The translations under genes and the position numbers were made by a program. A stretch of 64,000 nucleotides of DNA from M0108 sp044228795. GTDB taxonomy: Bacteria > Pseudomonadota > Gammaproteobacteria > Chromatiales > Chromatiaceae. How positions within the stretch are numbered: the first letter of the stretch is position 1; each line of letters starts with the position of its first letter. The stretch is taken from NCBI GenBank assembly GCA_044228795.1, contig JBGAUE010000018.1:1-64000 (forward strand). The letters are read 5' to 3'. The notes under the pieces are model-generated. The model was not told the DNA's origin. It saw only the letters and a program-made list of their open reading frames with translations, and did not search any database. Positions 26,382 through 37,300 of the stretch are shown piece by piece.

Positions 26382-28016
26382 TCAGGTGATGACATCCGGT
26401 GCCGCGCGCCCGGTCCGGGTCTGGACTTGTGCCAGTTCATTGGCGATGAGGATCAGAGGCGCCAGGGCCGCCTGCGTCTCCTGGCCGTGCCGGGTCGGAT
26501 CGGGCTCGTAGGATTCCAGATAGACTCGCAGGGTGGCGCCCTGGGTACCGGTACCCGAGAGACGGAAGATGAGCCGCGCGTCGCCCTCCAGGCCGATGCG
26601 GATGCCCTGGCTCTCCGAGCGGCTGGCGTCTACCGGATCCGTGTAGGCGAAGTCGTCGGCGTAGGTCACCTTGAAGTCACCGAGCCACTTGCCAGGCAGG
26701 GTCGGGAGGAGGGTGCGCAAACGGTCCATCAGGGCCTCGGCAGCCGGGGCATCCACGCCCTCGTAGTCATGACGGGTGTAAAAGTTGCGACCGTAACGTC
26801 GCCAGTGATTTTGGACGATGTCGGCAACGGCCTCCTGGCGGGCCGCCAGCAAGTTGAGCCAGAACAGGATGGCCCAGAGCCCATCCTTTTCGCGGACATG
26901 GTCCGAGCCGCTGCCAAAGCTCTCCTCGCCGCAGAGGGTGATGCGGCCGGCATCGAGGAGATTGCCGAAAAACTTCCAACCGGTGGGGGTTTCATAGCAG
27001 GCAATGCCGAGCCGTTTCGCGACCCGGTCGGCCGCCTGGCTGGTGGGCATGGAGCGGGCCACGCCCACGATGCCGTCTGCGTAGCCTGGCACCAGGTGGG
27101 CATTGGCGGCCAGCACCGCCAGGCTATCGCTGGGGGTGACGAAGAAGTCGCGGCCCAGGATCATGTTGCGATCGCCATCCCCATCAGAGGCCGCGCCGAA
27201 GTCCAGCCCCTCTGGCCCCTGGCACAGGGCTACCAGCTCCTGGGCGTGCGCCAGATTGGGGTCCGGGTGACCGCCGCCAAAGTCTTCCAGGGGCACGCCG
27301 TTCATCACGGTGTCCCTGGGGGCGCCGAGGCGGTTCTCAAGAATTTCAATCGCATAGGGGCCGGTGACGGCGTGCATGGCATCCAGCTTCATGCGAAAAT
27401 GGCCGCTGGCGAAGAGACGGCGAATGGCCTCAAAGTCGAAGAGGCTGGCCATCAGGTCGGCGTAGTCGGCCACCGGGTCCATGATTTCTACCTGCATTTT
27501 GCCAACCTGTCCCACGCCCAGGGTGTCCAGATCGAGGTCGGCAGCCTCTAAGATGCGGTAACGGTCGAGGTTTTGGGTGCGCCTGTAGATGGCCTCAGTG
27601 ATCGCCTCGCTGGCCGGCCCGCCGTTGGCGGCGTTGAACTTGATGCCAAAGTCTTCGTCCGGACCGCCCGGATTATGACTGGCGGACAGGACTATGCCGC
27701 CCTGGGAGCCGTACTTGCGGATGAGGTGGGAGGCGGCCGGCGTCGAGAGGATACCGCCGCGTCCCACCAGAACCTTGGCCACGCCGTTGGCGGCTGCCAT
27801 GCGCAAAATGATCTGAATGGCGGTACGATTGTAAAAGCGGCCGTCGCCACCAAGGACCAGGGCGCCACCGGTTAGCTCCTTCTGGGTATCGAATATGGCC
27901 TGGACGAAGTTTTCCAGGTAACCAGGCTCTTGAAAGACCCTGACCTTCTTGCGCAGCCCGGAGGTGCCCGGACGCTGCCCCGGGAAGGGCTGGGTGGCGA
28001 CGACTTTCGGCTCCAT
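26382..28016 (-). CDS. pgm: alpha-D-glucose phosphate-specific phosphoglucomutase
   Basis: The 544-residue enzyme interconverts glucose 1- and 6-phosphate, feeding glycogen and nucleotide-sugar synthesis. The eukaryote/cyanobacteria-type N-terminus RPGTSGLRKKV, the active-site phosphoserine loop LSASHNPGGPDEDFGIKF near residue 110, the metal loop ASDGDGDRNMI and the sugar-binding loop CGEESFGSGSDHVREKDG are all present. Length equals the family norm. ATG 28016 has AGGGG upstream; the frame is open beyond it but unrelated. It likely supplies UDP-glucose precursors to the neighbouring polysaccharide operon. Confidence 0.95.
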   Translation of the reverse strand: MEPKVVATQPFPGQRPGTSGLRKKVRVFQEPGYLENFVQAIFDTQKELTGGALVLGGDGRFYNRTAIQIILRMAAANGVAKVLVGRGGILSTPAASHLIRKYGSQGGIVLSASHNPGGPDEDFGIKFNAANGGPASEAITEAIYRRTQNLDRYRILEAADLDLDTLGVGQVGKMQVEIMDPVADYADLMASLFDFEAIRRLFASGHFRMKLDAMHAVTGPYAIEILENRLGAPRDTVMNGVPLEDFGGGHPDPNLAHAQELVALCQGPEGLDFGAASDGDGDRNMILGRDFFVTPSDSLAVLAANAHLVPGYADGIVGVARSMPTSQAADRVAKRLGIACYETPTGWKFFGNLLDAGRITLCGEESFGSGSDHVREKDGLWAILFWLNLLAARQEAVADIVQNHWRRYGRNFYTRHDYEGVDAPAAEALMDRLRTLLPTLPGKWLGDFKVTYADDFAYTDPVDASRSESQGIRIGLEGDARLIFRLSGTGTQGATLRVYLESYEPDPTRHGQETQAALAPLILIANELAQVQTRTGRAAPDVIT

Positions 28017-28028
28017 CGGTGAAAACCC

Positions 28029-28057
28029 CTTGAAGTTGTTTGAATCGGCCTTATTCC
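28029..28057 (+). promoter_or_regulatory. possible heat-shock (sigma32) promoter of htpG
   Basis: CTTGAAG (28029-28035) fits the sigma32 -35 well; 13 bases further CCTTATTCC only loosely resembles the CCCCATTTA -10. It lies 107 bases before the htpG ATG. Weak call. Confidence 0.25.
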
Positions 28058-28163
28058 GGCGCCCTGACAGCTTTGGTCGGTGCGCCCCATAAGGGCAACC
28101 ATTGTAGCGCCCTGGTGCCCGACCTGACATCACCCTTGACCCTAACAGAAGGTAATGATCCCC

Positions 28164-30101
28164 ATGACTGTAGAGGCCCATAAGGAAACCCTGGAATTCA
28201 AGGCCGAGGTGAGCCAGATACTCGACCTGGTCATCCGTTCTCTCTATTCCAACAAGGAAATCTTCCTGCGCGAGCTCGTTTCCAACGCCTCGGACGCGGG
28301 CGAGAAGCTACGATTCGAGGCCCTGACGGACGACGGCCTGCTGGCGGAGGACCCGGACCTGCGCATCCGGATCGAGGTTGACAAGGAGGCAGGGACCCTG
28401 ACCGTGAGTGATAACGGCATCGGCATGAGCCGCCAGGAGGTCATGGATACCATTGGCAGCATTGCCAGTTCCGGCACCCGCCGCTTTTTGGAGGCTATGA
28501 CGGGCGACCAGACCAAGGATAGCGCCCTCATCGGCCAGTTCGGTGTTGGCTTCTACTCTGCCTACATCGTCGCCGACAAGGTCAGCCTGATCACCCGGCG
28601 CGCCGGCCTCGCGCCCGAGCATGGCGTGCGTTGGTCCTCCGATGGCCGCGGCCAGTATGACATCGAAACCCTGGAGGTGCCTGAGCGCGGCACCCAGGTG
28701 ACCTTGCACCTCAAGGAAGACGAAAAGGAATTCCTCGAACCCTGGCGGCTGCGCAGCATTATCTCCAAGTTTTCTGATCACATTGCCCTACCTGTGGAAA
28801 TGAAGAAGGAGTCCTACGGCGGCGAGGCAGAGGACGAAGCCGAAAAAGACCAGGAGACGGAAAAGGCCCCCGAGTGGGAGCGCGTCAACAAGGGCACGGC
28901 CCTCTGGATGCGCAACAAGGCCGACGTCAGCGATGAGGAGTACAAGGACTTTTATAAGCACATCTCCCACGATTTCGAGGAACCCCTGGCCTGGGTCCAC
29001 AACCGGGTTGAAGGCACCAATGAATACAGCGCCCTGCTGTTCGTGCCCAAGCGCGCCCCCTGGGACCTGTGGGACCGCGATCAGAAACACGGGGTTAAGC
29101 TCTATGTTCGCCGCGTCTTCATCATGGACGAGGCGGAGAAGCTCATGCCCCACTATCTGCGCTTCGTCAAGGGCGTGGTGGACTCCGACGACCTGCCCCT
29201 CAACGTCTCCCGCGAGATCCTGCAGCACAACCGCAAGATCGACACCATTCGGGGTGCCAATATCAAACGGGTGCTGAGCCTGCTGGAGACCATGGCCAAG
29301 GACGAGATGGAGAAGTACCAGGAGTTTTGGAAGGAGTTTGGCAAGGTCCTCAAGGAGGGCCCGGGAGAGGACTTCTCCAACCGCGAACGCATCGCCAGCC
29401 TCCTGCGCTTCGCAACCACCCATCAGGAGGGAGAAGACCAGAGGGAATCACTGGATGCCTACATCGAACGTATGAAGGAGGGTCAGGACAAGATCTACTT
29501 TATCACCGCCGATACCCCCGCTGCCGCCCGCCACAGCCCCCACCTGGAGGTCTTCCGCAAGAAGGGCGTCGAGGTGTTGTTACTCTCCGATCGGGTGGAC
29601 GAGTGGCTGGTGTCCTCGCTGACCGAGTACAAGGGCAAGCACCTGCAGTCCGTCACCAAAGGCGACCTGGATTTGGGTGACCTAGCCGACAAGGAGGAGA
29701 AGGAACAGCGCGAGAAGGCGGCGGAGGAGCATGGAGATCTCCTCAAGCGTCTTAAGGACGCCCTTGGTGACCGGGTTGACGCCGTGCGGGCGAGCACTCG
29801 GCTGGTCGATTCCCCCGCTTGCATCGTGGTGGGTGAGTACGATATGAGCGCTAACCTGGCGCGGGTTCTCAAGTCCGTGGGCCAGAATGCCCCCGCGTCC
29901 AAGCCTACCCTTGAAGTGAATCTGGATCACCTGCTGGTGAAGCGTCTGGAGTCTGAGGGCGATGCAGGGCGCTTCGGCGATCTGGCCCTGATTCTCTTCG
30001 ACCAGGCCCAGCTTGCCGAGGGTGGCCAACTCGATGATCCTGCCGCCTTCGTGGGCCGACTCAATAAGCTTGTGACAGGTTTGATGCTTTCAGGGCGCTA
30101 A
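28164..30101 (+). CDS. htpG: Hsp90-family molecular chaperone HtpG
   Basis: The 645-residue ATP-dependent chaperone has the N-terminal GHKL ATPase signatures LVSNASDAGEKLRF, VSDNGIGMSRQEV and IGQFGVGFYSAYIVAD, the middle domain (RRVFIMDEAEKLMPHYLRF, LPLNVSREILQ) and the C-terminal dimerisation part. ATG 28164 (MTVEAHKETLEF) is preferred over ATG 28155 because AAGG is 11 bases before the former and only two before the latter. Divergent from pgm. Confidence 0.97.
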   Translation: MTVEAHKETLEFKAEVSQILDLVIRSLYSNKEIFLRELVSNASDAGEKLRFEALTDDGLLAEDPDLRIRIEVDKEAGTLTVSDNGIGMSRQEVMDTIGSIASSGTRRFLEAMTGDQTKDSALIGQFGVGFYSAYIVADKVSLITRRAGLAPEHGVRWSSDGRGQYDIETLEVPERGTQVTLHLKEDEKEFLEPWRLRSIISKFSDHIALPVEMKKESYGGEAEDEAEKDQETEKAPEWERVNKGTALWMRNKADVSDEEYKDFYKHISHDFEEPLAWVHNRVEGTNEYSALLFVPKRAPWDLWDRDQKHGVKLYVRRVFIMDEAEKLMPHYLRFVKGVVDSDDLPLNVSREILQHNRKIDTIRGANIKRVLSLLETMAKDEMEKYQEFWKEFGKVLKEGPGEDFSNRERIASLLRFATTHQEGEDQRESLDAYIERMKEGQDKIYFITADTPAAARHSPHLEVFRKKGVEVLLLSDRVDEWLVSSLTEYKGKHLQSVTKGDLDLGDLADKEEKEQREKAAEEHGDLLKRLKDALGDRVDAVRASTRLVDSPACIVVGEYDMSANLARVLKSVGQNAPASKPTLEVNLDHLLVKRLESEGDAGRFGDLALILFDQAQLAEGGQLDDPAAFVGRLNKLVTGLMLSGR

Positions 30102-30277
30102 GGCCCACTCGCAGGGCAATGGAACGTCGGCCTATGGCCGGCGCTCTGTTGCCCGATCTTAATTCACTACCTGATCTATTCCGGATCGATCCAGCTTTCT
30201 GCACCCGCTACCCATTGGGTCAACCGCTGCTTCGTGGCACAATTCCCTCATCGATCCAGGTCACCCAGGCGTCTTAC

Positions 30278-30631
30278 ATGCCCCTTGCTCCGGAACAGTT
30301 GACCCGAGCCCTTGCCGACCTCACGCGGCTGCGTATTCTCATGCTCCTCTTGCCAAGCGGGGAGCGTTGTGTCTGCGATCTCACGGCGGCCCTGGGCCTG
30401 CCACAGCCCAAGATCTCGCGCCACCTTGCCGTATTGAGGGAGGCGGGCATCCTGCTGGATCGCCGGGCTGGACTCTGGATTCACTATCGCCTCCATCCCG
30501 ATCTCCCCGTCTGGGCCCTGGATGCCCTGGCCGCCATCGGCCGCGGTTGCATCGGCCAGGAACCGTTCGCAGCGGACAGCGGACGCCTGGCCCGGCCCGC
30601 GGGGCCGGGTGTGGAGCCTCCGTCATGCTGA
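30278..30631 (+). CDS. ArsR/SmtB-family metal-responsive repressor
   Basis: The 117-residue winged-helix protein contains ERCVCDLTAALGLPQPKIS, matching the helix-3 C-x-C metalloid site of ArsR (C31, C33) followed by the recognition helix and HLAVLREAGILLDRRAG wing. Such proteins release DNA when they bind As(III), Sb(III) or other soft metals. ATG 30278 removes an unconserved upstream extension. The 3' end overlaps corA by seven bases, so the two are translated together; no arsenic genes are visible. Confidence 0.82.
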   Translation: MPLAPEQLTRALADLTRLRILMLLLPSGERCVCDLTAALGLPQPKISRHLAVLREAGILLDRRAGLWIHYRLHPDLPVWALDALAAIGRGCIGQEPFAADSGRLARPAGPGVEPPSC

Positions 30632-31578
30632 AGGCCTACCGTCTGCAGGATAATCGTCTCATCAATCTCAAGCCCGAGGCCGATGCCGAGGGTCAATGGC
30701 TGGCAGAGGCCCAGTGGATCGAGCTGGTGAAGCCCAAGCCGGACGAACTGGCCCTGGTCAAGCCGCACTGCAAGCTGCCCCTGCCCAAGATGCGCGAACT
30801 CGACGAGTTGGAATCGGGTTCCTATCACGTGGATTTTGACCAGGGGTTTCAGCTTAACTGTCTCTTCTTCCACCGCCCGGATGGCGAACCGCGCAATACC
30901 AATACCGCCTTCCTCTATGACGGTGAGCGGTTGGTATCCCTATGTTCCCAAGTCTTGCCCCACCCGCGCCTGCTGCGCCGCCGAAACAAGCTCGGCATGA
31001 AGCCCTTGGTCGAGCCCCTGGAGATACTTCTGGCCCTGCAGGATATCAAGGTCGAGGGCTTGGGCGACGAAACGGAACAGGCCTATCTCACCCTCTCGGA
31101 TATCCAGAAGGAGGTCCTGGGCCGGCGCACTGAGGACCTGGAGGATGCCGTGGATGGCCTGGCGGATCAGGAGGACCTGATTGGCAAGATCCGCCTCTGC
31201 CTCATGGATGCTCAGCGCGATATCCGCTTTCTGATTCGTCAACCCAAGATACCCAAAAAATATCGCAAGCTGGCTGCTGAAATGCTGCTCGATATCGATT
31301 CGTTGATGCCCCACAACGACTTTCTTTCGGAAAAGGCGGATTTTCTCCTCAACGCCACCCAGGGTTTCATTAACATGGAGCAGAATCGCCTGTTGAAGAT
31401 TTTCTCCGTTGCGGCCCTGATCTTCCTGCCTCCGACGCTTATCGCCGGGATCTACGGCATGAATTTCGAGTTCATGCCGGAGTTGAGCTGGGTCTGGGGC
31501 TACCCCATGGCCTTGATTCTGATCGCCGCCGCCGCAGTCATCCCTATCCTCTGGGTCAAGCGCAGGGGCTGGCTATAG
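30625..31578 (+). CDS. corA: CorA-family divalent cation transporter
   Basis: The 317-residue protein has a large N-terminal cytoplasmic domain with a coiled stretch (GKIRLCLMDAQRDIRFLIRQ) and two C-terminal helices; the signature GMN tripeptide (about 278-280, IAGIYGMNFEFMPEL) ends the first. CorA forms pentameric channels for Mg2+, Co2+ or Ni2+. The start lies inside the arsR-type gene, coupling it to a metal-sensing repressor. Which ion it carries cannot be read. Confidence 0.92.
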   Translation: MLKAYRLQDNRLINLKPEADAEGQWLAEAQWIELVKPKPDELALVKPHCKLPLPKMRELDELESGSYHVDFDQGFQLNCLFFHRPDGEPRNTNTAFLYDGERLVSLCSQVLPHPRLLRRRNKLGMKPLVEPLEILLALQDIKVEGLGDETEQAYLTLSDIQKEVLGRRTEDLEDAVDGLADQEDLIGKIRLCLMDAQRDIRFLIRQPKIPKKYRKLAAEMLLDIDSLMPHNDFLSEKADFLLNATQGFINMEQNRLLKIFSVAALIFLPPTLIAGIYGMNFEFMPELSWVWGYPMALILIAAAAVIPILWVKRRGWL

Positions 31579-31795
31579 CCGAGGCCAGTACCGGGGCGTC
31601 ATGGGGCCAGGCAGAGCTAACGCCCTATTAGGGTTGGCCATGTCGAAATACGGATGCTGGGTAAGTGGGGTGCTCTCCGTTTTCCGGCCTTCAACCAGCT
31701 ATCCTCATCATGACATTTCTTGATGCAAGCTATTACCTGTTACTGCACTGTTGCTTGGCAAAATTAGCCGGCACCCCGTAGCTGGAGGATTCTTT

Positions 31796-34306
31796 TTGGC
31801 CGATGACCGTCGATTCCTGGTGGCCAAGCGCATCCGTGTGCGCGGATTGGTACAGGGTGTCGGCTTCCGGCCGACCGTTTGGCGGCTGGCGCGGGAGTTG
31901 GGGATAGCGGGGGATGTGCGTAATGACGGCGAAGGCGTGCTGATCCGTGCCCAGGCGGGCCAGCCGGAGTTGGAGATGTTTTGCCGCCGCCTGGTAGCAG
32001 AGTGTCCCGCACTGGCCCGCATCGATGCCCTGGAACTGGCTCCACTGACCGAGCCGCTAGCTGGAGAAGGCTTTTACATCCTGGCCAGCGATACCGGGCC
32101 CATCGCCACCGGGGTGGTGGCGGACGCCGCCACCTGTGCCGCCTGTGCTAGCGAGATCGCGGACCCGGCGGACCGGCGCTATCGCTACCCCTTTGCCAAC
32201 TGCACCCATTGCGGTCCACGCCTGAGCATCGTCCGCGCCATTCCTTACGATCGTGCTAACACCAGCATGGCGGCCTTCCCCCTCTGTCCGGACTGCCGGC
32301 GGGAGTATGAAGACCCGGCGGATCGGCGCTTTCATGCCCAGCCCATCGCCTGTCCGATTTGTGGGCCCAGGGTATGGCTGGAGGGAACCGAGAGGCTTGT
32401 CGAGCAAGAGAGGCGACACCTGTCGTCCGCGGAGGTCAAGGGGTCTTCCCCGCTCATGAGACTGGACCCGGCCACGTTCGGCGCTCAGGACGCCGTGGCC
32501 GCCGCAAGTCGGCTCCTAGCCCAGGGAAAAATTCTCGCTATCAAGGGTATCGGCGGTTTTCACCTGGCCTGCGATGCTGGCAACGCCCGGGCCGTTGCCA
32601 CACTGCGCCAGCGCAAAGGTCGCTATCGCAAGCCCTTCGCTCTCATGGCGCGTGACTTGGTAGTGATCCGTCGCTATGCACGCCTGGATGAGGTCGAGGC
32701 TCGTCTGTTAGCAAGCCCGGTGGCGCCGGTAGTGCTGCTGGAGGCCAAGGGGGCAGCAAACGCGGTGGCCAAGGCTGCAGCCCTGGGCCTTGATACGCTA
32801 GCGGCTGGGGCGGCGGACTTGACCGCATCGGATTTGTTAGCACCGGAAGTGGCCCCGGGCCAAACCACTCTCGGCTTCATGCTCCCCTATAGCCCACTTC
32901 ATCGACTCTTGCTCCAGGATTGGGACCGGCCCCTTGTCATGACCAGCGGCAACCGCAGCGAGGAGCCCCAGTGCATCGCTAACGACGAGGCCCGCCAACG
33001 CCTGGCGGGGCTCGCAGATGTGCTGCTGCTCCATGACCGCGATATCCTCAATCGGGTGGATGATTCGGTGATGCGGGTCATGGATGGCGCACCACGGCCT
33101 CTGCGGCGGGCCCGGGGCCTGGCCCCGGCGCCCATCCCCCTGCCGCCCGGCTTCGAGGCCGCGCCGTCCATTCTGGCCTTGGGGGGCGAACTCAAGAATA
33201 CCATCTGTCTGCTGTGCCCCGGCCAGGCCATCCTGTCCCAACACCTGGGCGACCTGGAGGATGCCCGCACCGCCGCCGAGTTCGAGCGCACCCTCGACCT
33301 TTACCGGCAACTCTACCAGCACCAGCCTGTGGCCATCGCCCTGGACCGGCATCCGGACTACCGCTCCTCCTGGGTGGGCCGCGCCCTGGCAGCGGAACAG
33401 GGGATCGAGGTCATCGCGGTCCAGCATCATTACGCCCACCTTGCCAGTGTTTTGGCGGACGCGGGCTGGCCACTGAATGGCAGCAAGGTCTTGGGCCTCG
33501 CCTTCGATGGCCTGGGCTGGGGCGATGATGGCAGCATCTGGGGCGGGGAATTCCTCCTCGCCGATTACCGGGGTTGGGAACGCCTTGGCCATCTGCGCCC
33601 CGCGCCCATGCCGGGGGGAACTCGGGCCATTCGCGAGCCCTGGCGCAACCTCTATGCCCAGATCGCCACCTGCCTGGGTTGGGAGGCCTTTACCGCAAAC
33701 TACCCGACACTGGAACTGACCCGTTATCTGGCCGCTAAGCCCCTCGCTACCCTGGACACCATGATGGCCCGGGGTCTTAACTCCCCCCTGACCAGCTCCG
33801 CCGGCCGCCTCTTCGATGCGGTGGCCGCCGCCCTGGGTATCTGTCGCGACGGCATCGCCTACGAGGGCCAGGCGGCGATCGAGCTGGAGACCCTGGCGCG
33901 GGGGGGCGCTAGTGGGGAGATGGGTGAGGCCTATCCCTTTGGCCTGGTGGCGGCGGGGGGCCGGTGGTTGCTGGACCCGGCGCCCATGTGGCAAGCCCTC
34001 TTGCACGACCTGGCAAGCGAGCGGAACCGAGGGACCATGGCCGCGCGCTTCCATTGCGGATTCGCCCAAGGTGCCGCTGATCTTGCCGGGCGGTTGGCTG
34101 CCGACCGGGGACTCACCAGTGTCGCCCTCTCCGGCGGTGTCTTCCAGAACAAGACCCTCTTCGAGGCCACTGCCCAGGGCTTGCGCCAACAAGGCCTGCG
34201 GCTTCTAACCCATCGCCGGGTCCCTGCCAATGATGGGGGTCTTGCCCTCGGGCAGGCGGTGGCCGCGGCAGCTAAACTTATCCCGATATCCTCCACAGGA
34301 TTTTGA
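31796..34306 (+). CDS. hypF: carbamoyltransferase HypF, [NiFe] hydrogenase maturation
   Basis: The 836-residue enzyme transfers carbamoyl for CN-ligand synthesis in [NiFe] hydrogenase. An acylphosphatase domain comes first (RIRVRGLVQGVGFRPTVWRL), then two zinc-finger pairs (CAACASEI with NCTHCGPRLS; CPDCRREY with ACPICGPRV), a YrdC-like domain and a Kae1-like domain (HHYAHLASVLADAG, SGGVFQNKTLFE). Start is TTG 31796, five to nine bases after GGAGG and in agreement with family starts. No hydrogenase or other hyp gene is nearby, so partner genes must be elsewhere. The next gene begins three bases after the stop. Confidence 0.93.
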   Translation: MADDRRFLVAKRIRVRGLVQGVGFRPTVWRLARELGIAGDVRNDGEGVLIRAQAGQPELEMFCRRLVAECPALARIDALELAPLTEPLAGEGFYILASDTGPIATGVVADAATCAACASEIADPADRRYRYPFANCTHCGPRLSIVRAIPYDRANTSMAAFPLCPDCRREYEDPADRRFHAQPIACPICGPRVWLEGTERLVEQERRHLSSAEVKGSSPLMRLDPATFGAQDAVAAASRLLAQGKILAIKGIGGFHLACDAGNARAVATLRQRKGRYRKPFALMARDLVVIRRYARLDEVEARLLASPVAPVVLLEAKGAANAVAKAAALGLDTLAAGAADLTASDLLAPEVAPGQTTLGFMLPYSPLHRLLLQDWDRPLVMTSGNRSEEPQCIANDEARQRLAGLADVLLLHDRDILNRVDDSVMRVMDGAPRPLRRARGLAPAPIPLPPGFEAAPSILALGGELKNTICLLCPGQAILSQHLGDLEDARTAAEFERTLDLYRQLYQHQPVAIALDRHPDYRSSWVGRALAAEQGIEVIAVQHHYAHLASVLADAGWPLNGSKVLGLAFDGLGWGDDGSIWGGEFLLADYRGWERLGHLRPAPMPGGTRAIREPWRNLYAQIATCLGWEAFTANYPTLELTRYLAAKPLATLDTMMARGLNSPLTSSAGRLFDAVAAALGICRDGIAYEGQAAIELETLARGGASGEMGEAYPFGLVAAGGRWLLDPAPMWQALLHDLASERNRGTMAARFHCGFAQGAADLAGRLAADRGLTSVALSGGVFQNKTLFEATAQGLRQQGLRLLTHRRVPANDGGLALGQAVAAAAKLIPISSTGF

Positions 34307-34309
34307 GGT

Positions 34310-37300
34310 ATGACCCATCGCCCCTTTGTTGCTATTTTGCTTGGCTGGTTCCTGCTCCTAGGCCATGCCCAATCAGCTCCCTTGAACCCCAGTCAGGTGC
34401 CGGGGCCCCTACAAGATTGGACCAACTGGGTCCTATGGGATGACCTTGGCCACGCCTGCCCCAGGCTCACGGGTGATGCCGAGACCCGTCCTTGCGTGTG
34501 GCCCGCCACCCTGCGACTGGCTCTCGATGATGCCGGCGGTACCTTTGACTTGGAGGTCGAGACCTTCGCCGCCCAGGCCGTTCCCTTGCCGGGGGATGGC
34601 GATCACTGGCCTCTGGCGGTGATGCTCAAGGATCAGCCCTTACCCGTGGTTAGCCGCAAGGGCCGGCCCGTCGTCTGGCTGGCGCCGGGCCAGTATAGCC
34701 TCATCGGCCGCTTTCTCTGGGATCGGCTGCCGTCGGCCTTGACACTGCCACCCCAGTTGGCCCAGGTCGAATTGAGCATCGATGGCACCCTGATACCCTT
34801 TCCCCTACTGAACGACCAGGGCCAGGTCTGGCTCTCGGCGACGGGTCCGACAAGCCCCCGTGCCGCCATCCCGGAGGACAGCCTGCGACTTCAGGTCTTT
34901 CGGCGTCTGGAGGAGGGGGTACCGATGCGGTTGAACACCCGTCTGGTGTTCGATATCGCCGGTAGTCCCCGGGAGATCATCCTGCCTACCACCCTGCCGG
35001 CAGGCACCCTTGCCATGGCAATCCAGAGCCCCCTGGCCGCGCGCCTGGACCCCGATGGCCGCCTGCTCCTGCAAGCGCGACCCGGTCATTGGGTTCTGGA
35101 TATTCAAGCCCGCTATGAGGGCGAGCGGACCTCTTTCCCCTTCGCACCCCTCCCCGAGCCCTGGCCCCTGGAGGAGATCTGGGCCTACCAGTCCTATCCC
35201 GCTATCCGCCTCATCGAGATCCTGGGGGCCCCCACGGTGGATCCCCGTCAGACCGAGCTGCCAGAGGAATGGCGGTCCCTCCCGGCCTTTCGTCTGAGCG
35301 AAGGTGTGACCCTGAATTTCAATGTGATCCGGCGCGGCGATCCGATTCCGGAGCCGGATCGACTGAGCCTGCATCGCCAGATCTGGCTCGACTTCGATGG
35401 TCAGGGCTACAGCGTGCGGGACAGAATCGGTGAGAGCATGACCCAGGGCTGGCGGCTCGACGCCAGTACTGGCATGACCCTGGGGCGGGTCGATATCGAC
35501 GGTGAGCCTCAGTCGATCACCCGCGATCCGGTCTCCGGTGCCCTCGGCGTGGAGGTGCGGCGCGGTCAACTCGAACTGACGGCCGAAAGTCGCCTGCCCA
35601 ATGACACCTCCCTGTCGGTGACGGGCTGGCAACAGGATTTCAATCAGGTCGGTGCGGAACTGAATCTGCCGCCGGGCTGGCGCCTCTTTGCCGCCCTCGG
35701 CGTGGACCAGGCCCAAGGCAGCTGGCTGGCCACCTGGACCCTCCTGGATTTCTTCGTGGTGCTCGTTATCACCCTGGCCGCGGGGCGACTCTACGGCTGG
35801 AGTACCGCCGCCCTGGCCCTGGTCGCCCTGGCGCTGATCTGGCAGGAACCCGACGCGCCTCAATATGTGTGGCTCAATCTCCTGGCCGCCATCGCCTTGG
35901 AGCGAGTCCTGCCAGCGGGCGTCCTGGCGCGCTGGGTTCAGGCTTATCGCCTGCTATCCATCCTGGCCCTGGCGATCATAGCTATTCCCTTCATGGCTAA
36001 TCAGCTACGACTTGGTCTTTATCCCCAACTGGAAAATCCCTACCTGGCACAGTCGACGCGACCCAGTGACCAGATGGATGATACATTCAAGGCCATGGCA
36101 CCTATGGCAACCATGGCGGACCAAGAGGTGACCCTTATGGATTCGGCCACTCGGGCTGGGGCGAGACGGGTTGAATCCAGTCTTCGTCCTCGATCCTTGC
36201 AGCCGGGTGCCCCCGCCCCCAGTCCGCGCCAGGAAATCAACCGCATCGATCCCGATGCCCTAACCCAAACCGGACCCGGCATGCCGAATTGGCATTGGAA
36301 CCGGGTGGCCTTGACCTGGCAGGGCCCGGTCCAGAGCGGCCAGGAGCTGCGCCTGCTCCTGATCCCACCCGCCGGCAATCTCCTCCTGGGGGTCCTGCGG
36401 GTGGTCCTGATTCTGGGCCTGGCCTTGCTTCTTGCGGGTGGCCTGGCCAAGGGCAAGACCGACTGGCGGCGCCTGGGCGGGGGTTTGCTTCTGGTCATGC
36501 TGGCGGTCGCCAGCGTGCCCAGCGCCCAGGCCGGCGATTTCCCCAGTCCCGACCTGCTGAACGAGCTTAAGGCGCGCCTGATGGCGCCGCCGGATTGCCA
36601 TCCCCAGTGCGCCGAGATCACGCGCCTTGCCCTGACCGCCAGCCCCAAGGCCCTGCGGCTGGATCTGGAGATCGATGCCCAGGATCGGGTTGGTATCCCC
36701 TTGCCGGCCCAGACCGGACAGTGGCTGCCGTCCCAAGTCGAGATCGACGATCAGCCCGCCCGGGCCCTGCTGCGAGGCGATGAGGGCTATCCCTGGGTGC
36801 TGGTGCCGGCGGGTCGGCATCGCATCAGCCTCGCCGGCACTCTACCGGCTCGGGACCGTATCGCGCTGCCCTTGCCCCTCAGGCCGCGCCGGGTCTCAAC
36901 CAACACCGAGGGATGGCGCCTCTCCGGCGTGGGTGATAATGGCGTCCCAGAGGTCCAACTCCAACTCATCCGGGAGACGGGTGCGGTGGCGAGCGCCGAG
37001 GTCGGGGTAGAGGTTGGGGCCGGGGATGAGGATGCTGGCTGGTGGGACATCCCCGCGCTAGCTCCCTTTCTGGAGGTGGAGCGCACCCTGAGGCTTGGGC
37101 TCTCCTGGCAGGTCGAGACGCGCCTGAGGCGTCTGACCCCGGCGGATGAGCCCGTCCGGGTCGAGATCCCCCTGCTGACTGGGGAGGCCGTGCTCACGCC
37201 CGGCCTCAAGGTGACCGATGGCCGTCTCACCGCCAATCTACCCGGGGGCCAGCAGGAGTTGGTCTGGCAATCCAAGTTAGAACCTCAGGATGCCTTGACT

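Noticed and set aside
32837..34192. Long open frame antisense to hypF (451 codons)
   Set aside because: Same reason: a shadow of the high-GC hypF coding strand.
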